64,000 nucleotides of DNA, taken from contig JAYGXS010000008.1 of the NCBI GenBank assembly GCA_036362985.1, positions 12,041,094-12,105,093 on the forward strand, written 5' to 3'. Shown in pieces: positions 1 to 12,365 of the stretch. The first letter of the stretch is position 1. Every line of letters begins with the position of its first letter. Source of the stretch: Ligula intestinalis (taxonomy: Eukaryota > Platyhelminthes > Cestoda > Diphyllobothriidea > Diphyllobothriidae). The translations under genes and the position numbers were made by a program. The notes under the pieces were generated by a model. It worked only from the letters and a program-made list of their open reading frames with translations. It was not told the DNA's origin and did no database searches.

Positions 1-2650
1 AGCAATTATATAAACGTCACTTCTCAACTATGTTTTCCGTACAAGCATTTATCTCTATGCATTGCAAATTACAAACGACCATAACAGCATCTCTGCAGTC
101 TTTGTAAACCATAAATAAACTCTTAGTGTATTTTTTTGTCTTGAACAGTAGCTATTTATATTAAATAAGTTACAACAATATTTGACCTTTACTGCAATCT
201 TAAGTACTTTGGGGTATTACGTTATGACAACAGAGGCAGCCACCCTAAGCACAACGTAAGAATTGTCAGTGGTTTCTGTTCTGCAGGCCGTCGTGACAAA
301 TTTCAGTTTCTGTACTAAGTGCGGTGTTTAAAAAGCTGTTAAGAGCCAATTAGCTGCTAGAACTCCACCCGAAGCTTAATATCAGCTTTTAATCTGAGGC
401 CTACAAAACTGCAAACAGAAAGCCTTTCTTAATTAAGCCACATCAGTCTGAGAAGGTAAATAAACGATAAGACCTTATAAAGTGGAATCTCTTCAGGAAT
501 TCACAAGGAGAACGTTAGAACACAAATTGAAGAGCCGATCCCCTTATAGCTTTTTCATAAAGTGGCACAGTCTCGGCAAGGCACACGCTCTGGCTTTTAG
601 TTTTTACTTGTGAAGACAGAATAGCGTTTTATTTGACATATTTAGTTTTGTTCTTCACATATTCTTCTTATAATGAATATAACGTTAGTGCACTATTCGA
701 TAAATAAATAAATAATGGGACTTGGCTCATGCTATGTGCATATAAATCGACTAACCAAAGAGAATACACGTTAATTTCAGCTCCCTACTTTCCTGAGATA
801 TAAATACCTGAGCTCTTTATGGATCAGTTTAATAAAGGTAAATAGGCAGAGACAAAACTATGATGCATGTATTTGGGCACAAGTTCATCAGCGTCTATGA
901 GATAATTGCTTTACATACAGGACTGATGAGGGCTGCCACATTGACGGGTTGCCAGGTGGTCAGACAGATGATATCAACGAGTCATCATCTAGAAATTTTG
1001 CACAGACGTATCCCTTGACAACATATAACAAGTTTGGGTAGGGTTGGGCATATCAAAAAAGACTGAACGGTACCACTGGCCGGTAGATGTACCCATGTCA
1101 ATGTATATAAAGGAGCTGCATTTAAACATTTTTACACTTTGAAATTATGCAAAGACGCTCTCTATCGATGAAGAGAGTACATTACGAGTCGCTTCGACAA
1201 TGGCCCAAATTACGATCATATGGCTTATTTAGCAACAGAATAAACCTATATAAAATATCATTTCATATTTCAAGGCATTACTGGCAGAAAAATTGGGACT
1301 TGCATTTTACGAATTTCGATCTGATTAGGTCTCATCGCATGCAGATCCCAACTCCAGTGTAGCCACGAAAATTGCCACTACACTCGAGATTTGAACCTGC
1401 GCAACTCTGGTCAGGTGCGAATGCCCTAACCCCTGAGCTAACACATATATACTTACATTATAATATATACTAAATTATATATTGTCTCATTTTCTTTTTT
1501 TAGAGTATTACTGCACGCTAAATATTTAGATTTTATATTTTTGTATATGCCTAGGTGAAGATGATAGAATCATGAATAAAACTATTACCGTCTCTGCCTT
1601 ATTTCGAAGTACACGTGACCCTCAGTTGATTTGTTAGGATGACTAGAAATACATATTTTTTGCAGATTTTGTGTCCACTGTAGCAGCCAAGTAACACAAA
1701 TCCGACGTCATACATGTGTGACTGCTCTGTCTACCTTCGCTCCGCCCGATAGAGAGTCAATTTTACTGTAAGTTTATTGAAGTCTAAATTCTGCAAATAT
1801 TCCCGTGTTAAGCCTAAAAAGACTTTGCATAAGACGTGTGCTTCCTGCAATTTACCATTGGTCCTGTACAATTGCATTGATGCAAGCATTGTACGGACTC
1901 AATGATGAATTGCCGGAAACATACTTTTGCACAAATAAGCTTTGATTTGTATGTTAAAAATGGACATGCGCTCGTCATTGTCAGCCAGTTTATCAGGTGG
2001 CCTCTCCCAAACAGACGGTCTATGTCTGGAACACAAAATTATAATCACTGCAGAGTGCATCTACCCGAGGAAAGTGTCATTACAACAGTTTGCTTAAGAT
2101 TTAAATACTTTCCGTAATTTTTTCGTTCCCTAGGGTACAGCGCTTTACTTAAAAACGAACTATTACTAATGGAGCCTAGAAAGAACTTGAAAAGAAATAA
2201 AAGTGACATTCTTATTTTAACGGACACGACAATAGAATGCAAATATTATTATCAGTTAAAGCGTTAGCTGAACGTATACCTTAAGTCATTTTTAACGATT
2301 ATGATAGAAAGTATTGAGCGCATGAATAAAAACTCCTTTCATACGAAGCCATTTTGGTTTGTTAACCAGCTTTCAAATTGTCCAGCACATTGAGAGCCTT
2401 TTCAAAAATTCTTAGGTACTAAATAATATAAGTCTTTAAGCAAATCATAAATGGCCTTCCATAAAGTGACTTTTTCTAACTTCATTGTCACTATTATTTT
2501 AGGGAATTGAATTGACCTCACACGCGTTTAAAAATTTGTGATAAAATCTGGCTCCATATTAAATCCTTAGCCATTAATTAAATACCAGTATGTTATGGCA
2601 TTTTCTGTCGAAGCTCATGTCTTTTTAAAGTGCAAAATAGAAGCATCCTT
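1..2650. repeat. Unclassified long repeat, copy 1 (cut by window start)
   Basis: This stretch is repeated in direct orientation about 3.26 kb downstream. Paired anchors are 41-80 with 3299-3338, 562-600 with 3821-3860, 810-830 with 4068-4088, and 2021-2030 with 5338-5347 (both read TATGTCTGGA). The middle (about 840-1790) does not match copy 2, which has a PLE there instead. No coding capacity or known transposon domain was recognised; the short ORFs inside are not conserved between copies. Confidence 0.6.
1370..1445 (-). repeat. tRNA-derived SINE head
   Basis: On the minus strand an A-box-like sequence (GTTAGCTCAGGGGTTAG, 1426-1442) is followed about 30 nt later by a B-box-like sequence (GCAGGTTCAAATCTCGAG, 1383-1400). 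This spacing fits an RNA polymerase III internal promoter. I see no paired acceptor stem, so it is read as a tRNA-derived SINE and not a functional tRNA. Confidence 0.55.
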
Positions 2651-3048
2651 AACAGGTAGGCTATGAAAAGAATAAATTAAATACAATTGGTCGAATTGTC
2701 AAAACTTTGCTGCCTCCTTGGAATTTGAACCAACCTGGTAGTTAATCCGATAGTCACTGGGGTGGATTGTAGGTTGATTAATCAGGGCATATTGCCTGTT
2801 CAGTCAGCTCACTTTATCCGTATCAGCGGATTTCATATGTGCTGTAGACTGGGCAAGTAAATGCACCCGGTGGGAATATCGTAGCTCAGTCCGCAATGGT
2901 GTTGGCGGCACTTAACGAGTAACATATACAATTGGGGTTCCAATGAGCTCCCTACTCATTGCAATGATACAGGATGGGTACATCCTTAAACAGATCGGAG
3001 TAGAATTACCTGATAACATATAGTTTTGATAAAAAACCGACAAAACGG

Positions 3049-3190
3049 TGGACCCGTGGCTCAAGGGTAAGAGCTTTCGCCTCTCGCCAGCAAGAAGTGA
3101 GTCCGAAACTTGAACGTGGCGGCAATTTCCGCTGCTACACTGGAGTTGACCTACTATCGCCTGATGACGCTCAAATAGGCCGAAACGTTT
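3049..3190 (+). repeat. tRNA-derived SINE
   Basis: The tRNA-like head (TGGCTCAAGGGTAAGAGC at 3057-3074, B-box-like GAGTCCGAAAC near 3100) is followed by a body segment, CCTGATGACGCTCAAATAGG near 3160. That body recurs after other tRNA-like heads in this window, for example near 8550, 27010, 35830 and 37730. Confidence 0.55.
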
Positions 3191-4140
3191 CAAGATATGG
3201 TCTGTGTTGTCGGTAAAATAATAACATTGTTACTCAGAAAGTAGTCTATTCAATCCCAAACACTTATTTAAGCATAATTACTGAACTGCATTTGCCTTAC
3301 AAGCCTTTGCCTCTGCACATTGCAAGAGTAAACCACCCTGAACAAAGTTTTGGAAATCTTCTTAAACAATAACTTAATTGTTACTTAACTTTATCACCTA
3401 GGAGAATAGGTATCACCATTAAATATACATCAAGACAGTGGCCACCCGCTACCGTAATTTAAATCGTGCCGAGATATGACGTCAACAAAATGGAAGCAGT
3501 CTGTACATAGCATTGTATAAGAATCATTCGTGGTTTCTATTGTGCAATCGTTCACGATTGCTTTCAGCCTTAGTATTAAGGATGGTGTACATAAAAATAT
3601 GGACGGGCCAAGGAGCTGATAGAAGTCCGCCCGAACCATTATATTAGCTCTCAATATGAGGCGTAGAATCCTTCAAATACATAGCATTTCCAACTTTAGC
3701 AACAGAAGTCTGAGAACGAAAAACAATAGCAACATGCAAATTGGAATATCGACCGGAAGTCACGTAAAACACGGAAGGTGACAAACTGATATGCCGATCA
3801 TCCCACAGCCTCTGCCTAAAGCGAAACAGTCTTGGCGAAGAACACCTCTGGGCTTGTAGTTATTACACGTGCTGCCAATATGCTCAGTCATTTAACAAGT
3901 ACAAACGTGGGCTTTTTTCAATCATATTAAAAGGAATATAAAGCGCTTGTATAACACATGAAATTGTAAATAATGGTGGTGGCTCATGCAATTTGCAGAG
4001 CAAATGAACAGGCAAATGATATACGCGTTATATTTTTGCTCTCTACTTTCTTGAGTGTAAGTCTTTGAGCTCCGTATAGATTACAGTATTCAAAGTGCTA
4101 CGGATTCCAAAACAAACATGCTTAGATTAAATAGACAATT

Positions 4141-4519
4141 ATATAAAGAAGAAGAAGACGCGATCACTTGAAGGATAATTTTAACGTTGCGAAAATGCCC
4201 ATTCGATAATTCAGAAGGACAGTTGGCGAGCATACGTATAGGATAATTTTATTCTAGGCTTTTGGCTATACACGAGAAGCCATCATCAGAGTAAGTGAGA
4301 AAACAGCAAGCAATGCCTACGTATAAATGGGATTTATATGGGGTTGGCAATTATTTTTTTGTCTCTGTCCACGCCACGTCCATTCTTACGCTACCTCATC
4401 GTCTGTCTCCTGCGCGCACCTTTTGAGGAACGGTGTGTGACCTAGACGTGGCAGCCTGCATGCTTGTTGAGGAACTAGGCCTTGGTTTCCGGTCACAGGT
4501 GTGGATGGCAAAAAAGAGG

Positions 4520-4560
<41 letters not shown>

Positions 4561-5130
4561 GCCTGTTTATGGAGTAAGCATCTGATCTCCAGGCTTCCAG
4601 CAGTGCTCGTCCCGTCGTTATCTGACTTGTGCCATCATCCCTGTGTTCGAGAAGTTGAATTCGTGGCCTTTTTCATAGTGGGGGTAGCGAGCTGAGACAA
4701 TGGGCCACCTCTTCATACTGCCCGTTTGTGCTCCTTTATTCGAAATCTAAGCCTTCGCCCGGTCTGCTCTGTATAATGGCAAAAACAGTCGCGACATGGC
4801 ACCTAATAAATGATGCCAGACTGCTAACCTACATCCAGTGAGTCTTTGATTTGCGTGAATCGTGCACGCGTGGTAGCTGTCGGGCGATTAGCAATACCCA
4901 CGTCAATCGCTGCAGCGATACGTTCGGTCTCTTCTGACACGTTTTTAATGTACGGTAGTGGTTGCCAGAGCGTTGGTGGTTCCCATTCGTTTGTTCACCG
5001 TGGGCGCGTTCGAAGGCAGCGGCTGATAAAGCTGCTCGTGGATCTATTCCTGGTCAGTTGATTCCAAAGTTGTCGTAGTTCTTGCACTCGTCGCGCCGGT
5101 TAACTGTAGTGTGTCTTCACCCTGTGAAAT
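4141..5130 (-). mobile_element. Penelope-like retroelement, 5'-truncated, decayed
   Basis: Read on the minus strand, the fragment holds in order: LPYIKNVSEETERIA (4926-4970), the segment that precedes the endonuclease in PLE proteins; a GIY-YIG endonuclease remnant with PCRDC and TGRRLR (about 4740-4830), ending in IKEHKRAV; the C-terminal GRALLEAWRSDAYSINRH (about 4555-4612); and a 3' UTR. The end carries GAATAAAATTATCC and a GTGATCGCGTCTTCTTCTTC-type terminus at 4145-4165. Stops and frame changes break the reading frame, so it is a dead copy. The reverse transcriptase part is absent. A pure AT dinucleotide run lies inside the 3' region. Confidence 0.8.
4523..4557. repeat. (AT)n microsatellite
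   Basis: An uninterrupted run of about 17 AT units, lying within the minus-strand PLE 3' region. It explains the IYIYIYIY peptide in a plus-strand reading frame, which is not a gene. Confidence 0.95.
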
Positions 5131-5859
5131 AGTACTCTTAAACAGCTTCTCGTGTGAAGCCAAAAGCTCTGACTAAAACTATCGTTCTAGAGGTTGCGTC
5201 TTCATCTTCTTTGCAACGAGAACCAGGGAAACGCATATTAGCTTTTATTCGCGAGAGAATAACATGTTTCTCAGAACCGTACATACGCTAGTCAGTTCCA
5301 GCCAATTTATAAACTGCATTTTTTACGATGGACAGCCTATGTCTGGATCAAAAATGATAGTCGCTGAACAGCACACCTGCCCGAGGAAAGCAGCATTAAT
5401 AAACTCTATTTATTTAAAGTACCGATGACTGGGATACTGCGCTGTACTCTAATTTTTTTATCGCTAATGGAGTCTAAAAAGTGCTTAAAAGTACAGCAGT
5501 ATAAAATTTTATATTTCAGTTTACTTCGCAAATAAAGAAGAGTAATCAACTGAAGCATCGGCTGATATAAAAACCATAAATATTTTTTTAAGTTTTAACT
5601 GTATCAATAAAAATTGCGTTTATAAGAACCTATTGACGTCTGAAAATTGGCAAAGTATCAGCAAAGTGTGCATGTTATCAAGAACTGTGATGTTTAAAAG
5701 AATAAAAGCTATTTTAGGAAGACCTGAGTGTCATTAACCTAACCAATTTTTTCTAACTTGAATATCAAACTTATTTTCGAGAAGTGAATTGATCTCATGC
5801 ATGTGGTCCACATGTAGTCCTAAACCATTACTTGAGCACCGAAAAAGTAATTACCCAGT

Positions 5860-6010
5860 AAATTATGCCGAGGTAATACGTTAACATAATAGGGGCAGCC
5901 GCTCCTAAACACAAGAGAAGGATGACCTGTGGTTATTATTTTGCACTATTCTGCCGTGATTTATTTCAGCATAAATAGTTCGTTTGGTGCAAATGCAAGC
6001 TTTTGACGGA
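5860..6010. repeat. Unclassified long repeat, partial copy 3
   Basis: Positions 5874-5960 match 214-300 (GTAATACGTTAACATAATAG against GTATTACGTTATGACAACAG, continuing through the CAGCC...CTAA...CACAA block). Similarity fades soon after. Confidence 0.5.
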
Positions 6011-7110
6011 CAATTTAATTTTTTTTATCTCTTACCTCTTTCCCATGATATTATCACTTACCTCGCAATTACATAAGTAAAGGACAGAAAACAGTCAAAC
6101 GGAAGTGGGGATTCGCAGACAAAGACGACCCTGTGAGGAATCAACCGGAAGATGGAGCAGGATTACCAGCACCGTCTACCGCGGGCACGAAACAGACCAC
6201 CGATTGCCGTCGCGCCAATCCAAAATTCACACGCAGACCCAAACAGCGAACGGGTAAAAATCGGTCAGCCCAAGGCCAACATGCAAAGCCGCAACTTTAA
6301 CCTTGCTGATATATAAAATCTGCATTCGCCATGACAAAGGACAGAGGGCTTACCTGTCTTAAACGTCATCAAACCTACAAATGTATTCCGATGAGCAGAA
6401 GATGAACTCTAATTTGTAACCCGGAATACCGACTTTTTCAAATTTAAAACAATGCACTCTACTTCTGCTAAACTTTAATCTTTGTCAACGCTACTCACAT
6501 GCAGATAAAATGTGCAATCTCGTGAAATAGTAACAAACTGCACTGGAATACCGAAAACACATGGAAAGGATATATGTCTACAGTCACTTTTCTCCCTATC
6601 CAATTAATTTTACCGTAGGGTATCAGCACATTTGTTTGTCGAGTTACAAGTGTTTTTCGCCTCCGCGACAAAAAAACATTCTTCATTTGCTGGAGACATT
6701 AAGAGCCAAAACATCACTGAAATATTTATGATTTCCTTACATGTTGAGGATCATATGCAGAGGTGCCACTGAATGAAGCATTATACGGTATTTGTGCTCA
6801 TGCATCATTAACCCGTCTGTCGTCCGAAGTACTGCGCCAATTTTTGTCACCCTGTACCAGAAATGTTCCAATTCTACTTAATGGGCAACTATACAGACAC
6901 ATAGACAAAGCTGCAAATGGCAGTCTACGAGGGCCGTAATCTGAAAGAAAAACCACCCTCAAAACTTTATGTAACAAAATTTTATAGGAATATGTGGATT
7001 GTATATCCAAAGTCGTCGACAACAAAGAAGGTGCCAGTAACCTCCCTAATCTTGTGAACGATTTAAATCATAAAATAAAAGAGACAATCGTGTGCCTAGA
7101 TTTATCACGG
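6010..7110. other. No recognised gene
   Basis: Mostly AT-rich. A GC-richer patch at 6090-6310 contains a 55-codon ORF (ATG at 6152) with no family I recognise. No transposon signature was seen. Confidence 0.4.
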
Positions 7111-7112
7111 TT

Positions 7113-7395
7113 TGAGTTAAGGAATTATAAATAGCTGTTATCAAAATGACCTGCCCAATATGGAACTTACACAACCCAAAAGTCGGTTTGGTCTCGCCCC
7201 AGAGATCGTATCATATGATGCACGTCTGGGCGTGTCAACCAACCAGGCGAATAATGAACATTCCTTTCGTGATATTGGTTAAGGTAATTCCATCATTTGT
7301 TGTGATAGAAGCATTCCGCACCAAGTGGACCGTTAAGCCTACTAAAAGTATATAATTGGCTTAGCAGACACACTTATTTATACCCTTATGGTTAT
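7113..7395. repeat. Dispersed repeat A, copy 1
   Basis: Matches 9466-9760 in direct orientation. Shared blocks include GGAATTATAAAT, CACAACCCAA, the CGCCCCAGAG...TCG region, AATAATGA and the CCATCATTTGTTG block. Each copy is about 285 bp. No terminal inverted repeats or ORF are evident. Confidence 0.55.
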
Positions 7396-7534
7396 TTAAA
7401 ACAACTATGCCTTTGGGCCAGTGACGCGGGCTTCTTGATAGAAAATTAAGATCATGGCCTCTAGGTCCATAATATTTGGATAGTCATGTACATTGTTATG
7501 CATATTGTTAGGGAACTTGGTAAACATATAAATT

Positions 7535-7700
7535 TCGTTGACCAAATTGTGAAAAAATACTCGGCCTCCGTTGGAGTCGAAACCACACAGTAGGAAAGGC
7601 TTATGCGCAGCCAACGCTCCACCGATTGAGCTACAAGGTCCGCCGTCAGCCGTGAATTTAATGTCATTTGGCTCATTTAACCAGCCCAACTTACTGTTTG
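7535..7700 (-). repeat. tRNA-derived SINE, minus strand
   Basis: The minus strand reads TAGCTCAATCGGTGGAGCG (A-box, about 7613-7632), then GGTTTCGACTCC (B-box, about 7571-7582), then a tail ending in TTTTTTCACAATTTGGTCAA. The same head and tail recur at 31415-31510 (-), 41215-41330 (-) and 41465-41600 (+), which defines a SINE family separate from the one with the GATGACGCC body. Confidence 0.65.
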
Positions 7701-7834
7701 TATGAAATTTACCAGAACGGAACAGCTAGCTGACTGCCCAAGCAAGATTTCCTCAGTCAACATGCAAAACCCATCAGAGTTGCTACTAGGCTCCCTTTAT
7801 TATTAGGGGGTTGGCAGATTTGCTTAATTCAGAT

Positions 7835-7910
7835 CAGAGAGTTGGCCGTTATGTTTGTATTCGACTCTTAGCGAGGCCGCAAAATTTTCACAATTGGGTC
7901 AACCAGGCTG
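7835..7910 (+). repeat. SINE 3' fragment
   Basis: Holds a B-box-like TATTCGACTCTTAGCGAGGC and the family tail TTTTCACAATTGGGTCAACC. The A-box part is degraded. Confidence 0.45.
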
Positions 7911-8089
7911 CATATATATTTTAAATCAAGTTTAAAAAAGTTATATCAATTTGAAGTGGAAAGGAGTAGGGCGGATATAATCACACAACGGGAAGGAAAT
8001 GTCTTATGTTCGCAATTCGTGAGGCTCGTTGTGTTTTGAAGACTGGGGATAGGAGAAAAATCGTGGTCTGCAAGTTCCAGTTGAAAAAA

Positions 8090-8395
8090 AGCATACAATA
8101 AGAACTCATAAATGGGAAGCTAGGCCTCCATTGCCATCTACAAGATCTGAGGTATTCTTTTTGGCCTGGTACGAATCTAACACAGGCAAAGACGGAAGGA
8201 TTTATTGTATCCAATATTGTTTGCGATGGCAGGCCAACTGCAGCCCGTCTTTGACCTATGCTCATGATAATTACCTACCTTCTGGTTTCTGATTCTTACC
8301 TCTGACGACTGACTCCTATAAAATTCGAAATTTTAGGACAATAAACCAATTGATACAGTGCTCATCAAGTTTACTTCCTTATCCATAGATCAAAA
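8090..8395 (+). mobile_element. Penelope-like 3' end
   Basis: The last about 100 bp (CTCTGACGACTGACTCC, an AAATTCGAAATTTTAGGA segment, ACAATAAACC, then GTGCTCATCAAG and CTTCCTTATC) match the 3' UTR of the PLE ending at 16175, nearly block by block. Upstream, one plus-strand frame carries a degraded C-terminal EAWYESN-like segment. It is a 5'-truncated dead fragment. Confidence 0.6.
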
Positions 8396-8472
8396 CTGCC
8401 GACAAAGAAAACCTAAAGATGAGCGTTTATCTATTAATGTGAATATTTCCGATCAAACATAGCAATTCAACG

Positions 8473-8630
8473 AGCACATGGCTCAGTGGTTAGAGCGTTG
8501 GACTTCGAGTTTAAGGTGCTGCAACACCCCAAGGGTAATTTATGGCCGGCTGGCGATAGCCAATTAGTCAGAAATGGCCATTCTCGTCTCATTTGTCTTT
8601 CAGAAAGTCAAGTTAGGCGACGAACTTTCT
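8473..8630 (+). repeat. tRNA-derived SINE
   Basis: The head reads ATGGCTCAGTGGTTAGAGCG (8478-8497) with a degraded B-box region near 8520. It is followed by the shared body (GGCTGGCGATAGCCAATTAG, then AGAAATGGCCATTCT and CATTTGTCTTTC). The body stops abruptly where the next PLE begins at about 8630. Confidence 0.65.
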
Positions 8631-9410
8631 CAATTAATTCATCATCAGGCAACACAGGGAGATGCGATTTCACGAAAGGTTTAAGCAAACAATCAGTAAT
8701 AAGGGGAAAGTGGGGAGAGAGTTGTAAAAGGATCGAAGGGGTCAGATTGTAGTCTTAATTGTGGACCAGAGAAAAAGGTGAGGGGAAGGGAAGCCGTCTG
8801 ACAATTGGTTCATGTCATCCTATTGTCCTCATCTTGAGTTTTGTTGGTAAGTATGAGGACGAAAGGGGGCAACCTCTTTTGATGGCGTCGACGGTGTGGG
8901 GATGTCTGCTGTCGGGGTCTCGTCACTGTTTTGCGGCGTGGGAGGGAATTGTGAACTAGTCTTCTACCACGGGAGCCTTTAGGCCGCTACAAACGCTTTT
9001 TGCGCACACAAGATTGTGCAACTGAGGTTTATGGTGACTGCCTCCCGCGTTGCAAGCATTCGCTGACTCACGAACTTTGAATGTTTAGCTGCTATCTTAT
9101 AGAAGACTCTAAACGCTTGGTTGACATCTATCCGATGACCGCTGTCTTCCAAGTGAGCCAGAATTGCGCTTGATATTGAGTTTACTTCACTTCTGTTTAG
9201 TCAAGCAGAGAGTTGCTCTCGCATGCGCTTGTAAAGCCAACTAGTTGTTCAACCAATGTAACCTGCCCCACAGGATCATGTTAAGTTGTAAATACACATT
9301 GAGGAGATCTGCAACGGCAGTCTATCCTTGCTTCTAAGGCTGGTTAAAACTTTCGTCAACTCCACCCTCCCTTATATAACCATATTGCCTGGTTATCATC
9401 CCTGAATTTA
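8630..9410 (-). mobile_element. Penelope-like fragment with GIY-YIG remnant
   Basis: On the minus strand a frame holds a GIY-YIG endonuclease remnant (CS.GAGYIG, then KRMREQL) at about 9190-9290. It continues with ILAHLEDSGHRIDVNQAF and FRVFYKIAAKHSKFV (about 9050-9160) and then a 3' UTR to about 8630. This resembles the CSCGAGYIGRT endonuclease type also seen at 19155-19345. The reverse transcriptase is missing. Several stops interrupt the frame. Confidence 0.7.
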
Positions 9411-9465
9411 AACAATCCCTTCTCTCTGTCGGCAATGCTCATCAACCTGTTTCAGGGAATGTTTC

Positions 9466-9760
9466 TGTTGAGGAATTATAAATTGTTTTTAGTACAATAA
9501 CCTGCATAAATATGCAACTAACACAACCCAAGCGTAGGTGTGACCGCGCCCCCAGAGGTCGCTTCAGGTGGTGCAGTTCATGAGCCCGCTTGGGCATGCC
9601 TGTCAGCTAGATGAATAATGACCAATAATTGCGAACAACTAGAAACCTTACTTCCATTATTTGTTGGGAATGAGGCATTTTTCTTTAAATGGACAATTCA
9701 GACTACCAGAAGTATTCTAACAGTTAACCAAAAAAAGATTATTTATAGCCTTTGGTTAAC
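9466..9760. repeat. Dispersed repeat A, copy 2
   Basis: The direct copy of 7113-7395. It is followed at once by a short (CAA)n run and a SINE body fragment at 9770-9850 (CCTGACGACTAATGAGCCAG, then AAATGGTCATTCTAATCTCC). Confidence 0.55.
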
Positions 9761-9849
9761 AACAACAACAACAATTCAACCTGACGACTAATGAGCCAGA
9801 AATGGTCATTCTAATCTCCCCTGTCTTTTCCGGCCATACTATCCGCCTT

Positions 9850-12040
9850 TACTATGAACTACTATGGCTCGAGAAATGAGGCCCAAGGTAGAACGACGTG
9901 AAGGAGTTTCGTTAGTGGTCGGTAAACAGTCAGCATCGAATACCTATAAGCCTTCAATAACAACGATTTACACAAAGGTAACTGAAGTATCTACCAGAAA
10001 GCCTTTGTTGGTCGTAGAGCACTGTTATTTAAATGTAGGTTAAGTTTATGTGAAGATGGTTATACTCAGAGCGGCCTGTTTTTTCAGTCGTTTTGCTACC
10101 CTAAAATCCCACCTCTTTTTCAGTACACTGCCCCAGTTGTTAATCGGTATATGGACACACCAAAGTTCTTCAATTCATTTTGTTTACTGATTAAAAATTA
10201 TGTTAATTCCTTGCATTCTTTTTATTTTATCATCCCGAGGAAGACATTGCGCCTACTGAACTGCAAATTACATTCTCAAGAACTGCCCCTTGCACATACT
10301 TCTTCCTATTTCACGGAGGAATAAACCCGAATGATCGACATAGCAATCGGTTTGAGATATTTAGGTAGGAAACGGAAATATTACCTCACCGAACTTCAGG
10401 TACCCTTGAGCAAAATAAGGGGGAAGGTTCATAGTACAGCGTCTTACATTTAATCCTAGTCTATCCCGGACCATTGCCATTAGACTACTTATTATCGCCT
10501 GGAATGTGATACACTATCTGCAATCATACACAGTGCCGTATATGATCGGCGCACTCTTTTGGAATTTGTTCAAGGTAAAAACATTATCATTATCATACAA
10601 CCCACGACCTCTTAAAACTTTGTCAAACCATTCTGTAAAGATCAAATTTATAAGTTTGTCCCTAAAAAGTTGTCTAACAGCCGATCAAGGAACATGTGAA
10701 CCCGTTTGAAGACAGCTCAGTTTGTTTGTTTACGACATGCGTCAGTATTGGCAGACTGAGTTGGAGCGAGCGTTTTTCGAATTCAATAAAACCTTAATGC
10801 TATTAAAAAGAGCCTAAAGCATAATTCCGTGATGTCACGGTGACCATCCTTCGGAAGACCAAACCTCCTGGTGATGCCTGGCATTTGAAACCAAACAATA
10901 CCTGCTATATGCACGCAACCATTCCGGACAAGTACTTTAAAAATTAGCACTGACTGAGTGGCACCCTACATTCGCTTGTAAAGTTTTCTTATGCTAACCT
11001 CAATTGTCCTCCTTAGACCACCATTAACCGATTTTTATCCTTATATGGTTACTTTAACTACAATGAGGTCATCATTGCACGAAGCTAGCACCGTTTTGAA
11101 AGCACTCCAATTTAGCCTATATTTGACAAATTTTCCGAGGGTATTTATCGACAATTTCGACAGTTGCAGGCATTGACAGGTATGGCTTTTGATTTGCCGG
11201 TGTTGCGAGTTTGTGTGCCTAGTTTTACCCCTTTTTGAATAGAGTAGGGATTTGCTGAAATGGTTTGAATTCTATTTCTAAATAAATAGTATATATCTCT
11301 CTTTTGTTACACGGAAACGGGCCGAGGTCGTAGAGGGTGAAGTTTTCCTTGGCATTTAGCTAACGGCAACTGGTTACGCAGTGGTACTTATAATTAAGCG
11401 CTACCTTTAACTAAACCACGTCAACTATGACCAGAGATGACGTATAGGTATATTCAGTTGGCAGCGGACCCCTTTTTCCCACAACTTTGAACTGTACGCT
11501 ATGCTAAGTGGTTTACAAAATAAATACCCCGAGTTAAAGAAGCAAAGGCGTGTTGTCTGTCGTCAGCAAAATCACTTTGACTTGAGGCAATTAGAACTTT
11601 CTTACGTACCAAATTTCAAGGATTTGAAGTTTCCTCCGCTGCTCTAAGATAAAGAATTTGACAGACTGTGAAACTCAATTTGAAGGAAGCTTTCATGACG
11701 AAAAGCATTTTAAAGGAAGAAGAAAAATAGCCTTCTAACATGCGTTTGCCAGGATGGTAAAAGTAAAGCTGGTCGACCACCTGACGTAGCCCTAGCCGCA
11801 ATCCTGTATTGAATTTTATTTTCAGTAGTTCGGTTGCGTTTTTAGGTTTTTATTTACTTTATTTTCTTAATTTTACTCATTATTTTAGCAAGGTACCTCG
11901 AACGTCAAGTAAAGTTAAATAGTTAAATACTAAAAAAAAAATAAGTAAGTTAAGTTTGTGAAAATAATTTAACAAAAAAAACTAAATTGAGCTTCAACCT
12001 TCATTAAATTATCAAACCAAATAATAAACTTAAATCTTAA
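9850..12040. other. No recognised gene
   Basis: Several ORFs of 60-70 codons exist, but none has a recognisable domain or good codon context. The 11820-12040 part is strongly AT-rich. Nothing else was identified. Confidence 0.4.
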
Positions 12041-12043
12041 CTA

Positions 12044-12365
12044 CAGTAGACGCCGTTGATCATGCAAAATTTTGACATATACGAAAGACTTATACTCTTT
12101 CGCGTATCAGAAGCGACTCTAGTTGCGATAGTGATTATAGTGTAGTCTATTCTGAAGTCATTTTAGTTAGTCAAGAATGCCGGCTTTTTAACGAGCTTCG
12201 TTTCGACTCCTAGCAATACGTATCTTTTGTACAAACTGACGTTATATTTAGTATGCTTTTTTATCATTGATTTTGACTGCGTTGATAAATTCAAATGTAT
12301 TGCATGGTAAAAATGGACGAAAAATATATCTTGTACATGCTTGATGGCAAATAACACCTTCTCTT
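12044..12365 (+). repeat. Left terminal inverted repeat
   Basis: The left arm of the element above. It pairs with 12715-13038. The arm contains TTTTTAACGAGCTTCG and GCTTGATGGCAAATAACACC, both also present in the copy near 29420-29600. Confidence 0.75.

Larger units (their letters stand above)
3250..5840. repeat. Unclassified long repeat, copy 2, with a PLE inserted
   Basis: This is the second direct copy of the repeat at 1-2650. Similarity runs from about 3299 to 4088 and resumes at about 5260-5830. The gap between the matching blocks is filled by a minus-strand Penelope-like fragment (4141-5130), so that PLE probably entered this copy after the duplication, although copy 1 also has non-matching sequence in the same interval. 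A third, short copy starts at about 5870. Confidence 0.6.

Noticed and set aside
4501..4695. ORF with an IYIYIYIY run
   Set aside because: It is a translation of the (AT)n microsatellite, antisense to a PLE.
12163..12357. ORF inside the left arm of the long-inverted-repeat element
   Set aside because: The matching frame is not conserved in the right arm or the second copy.
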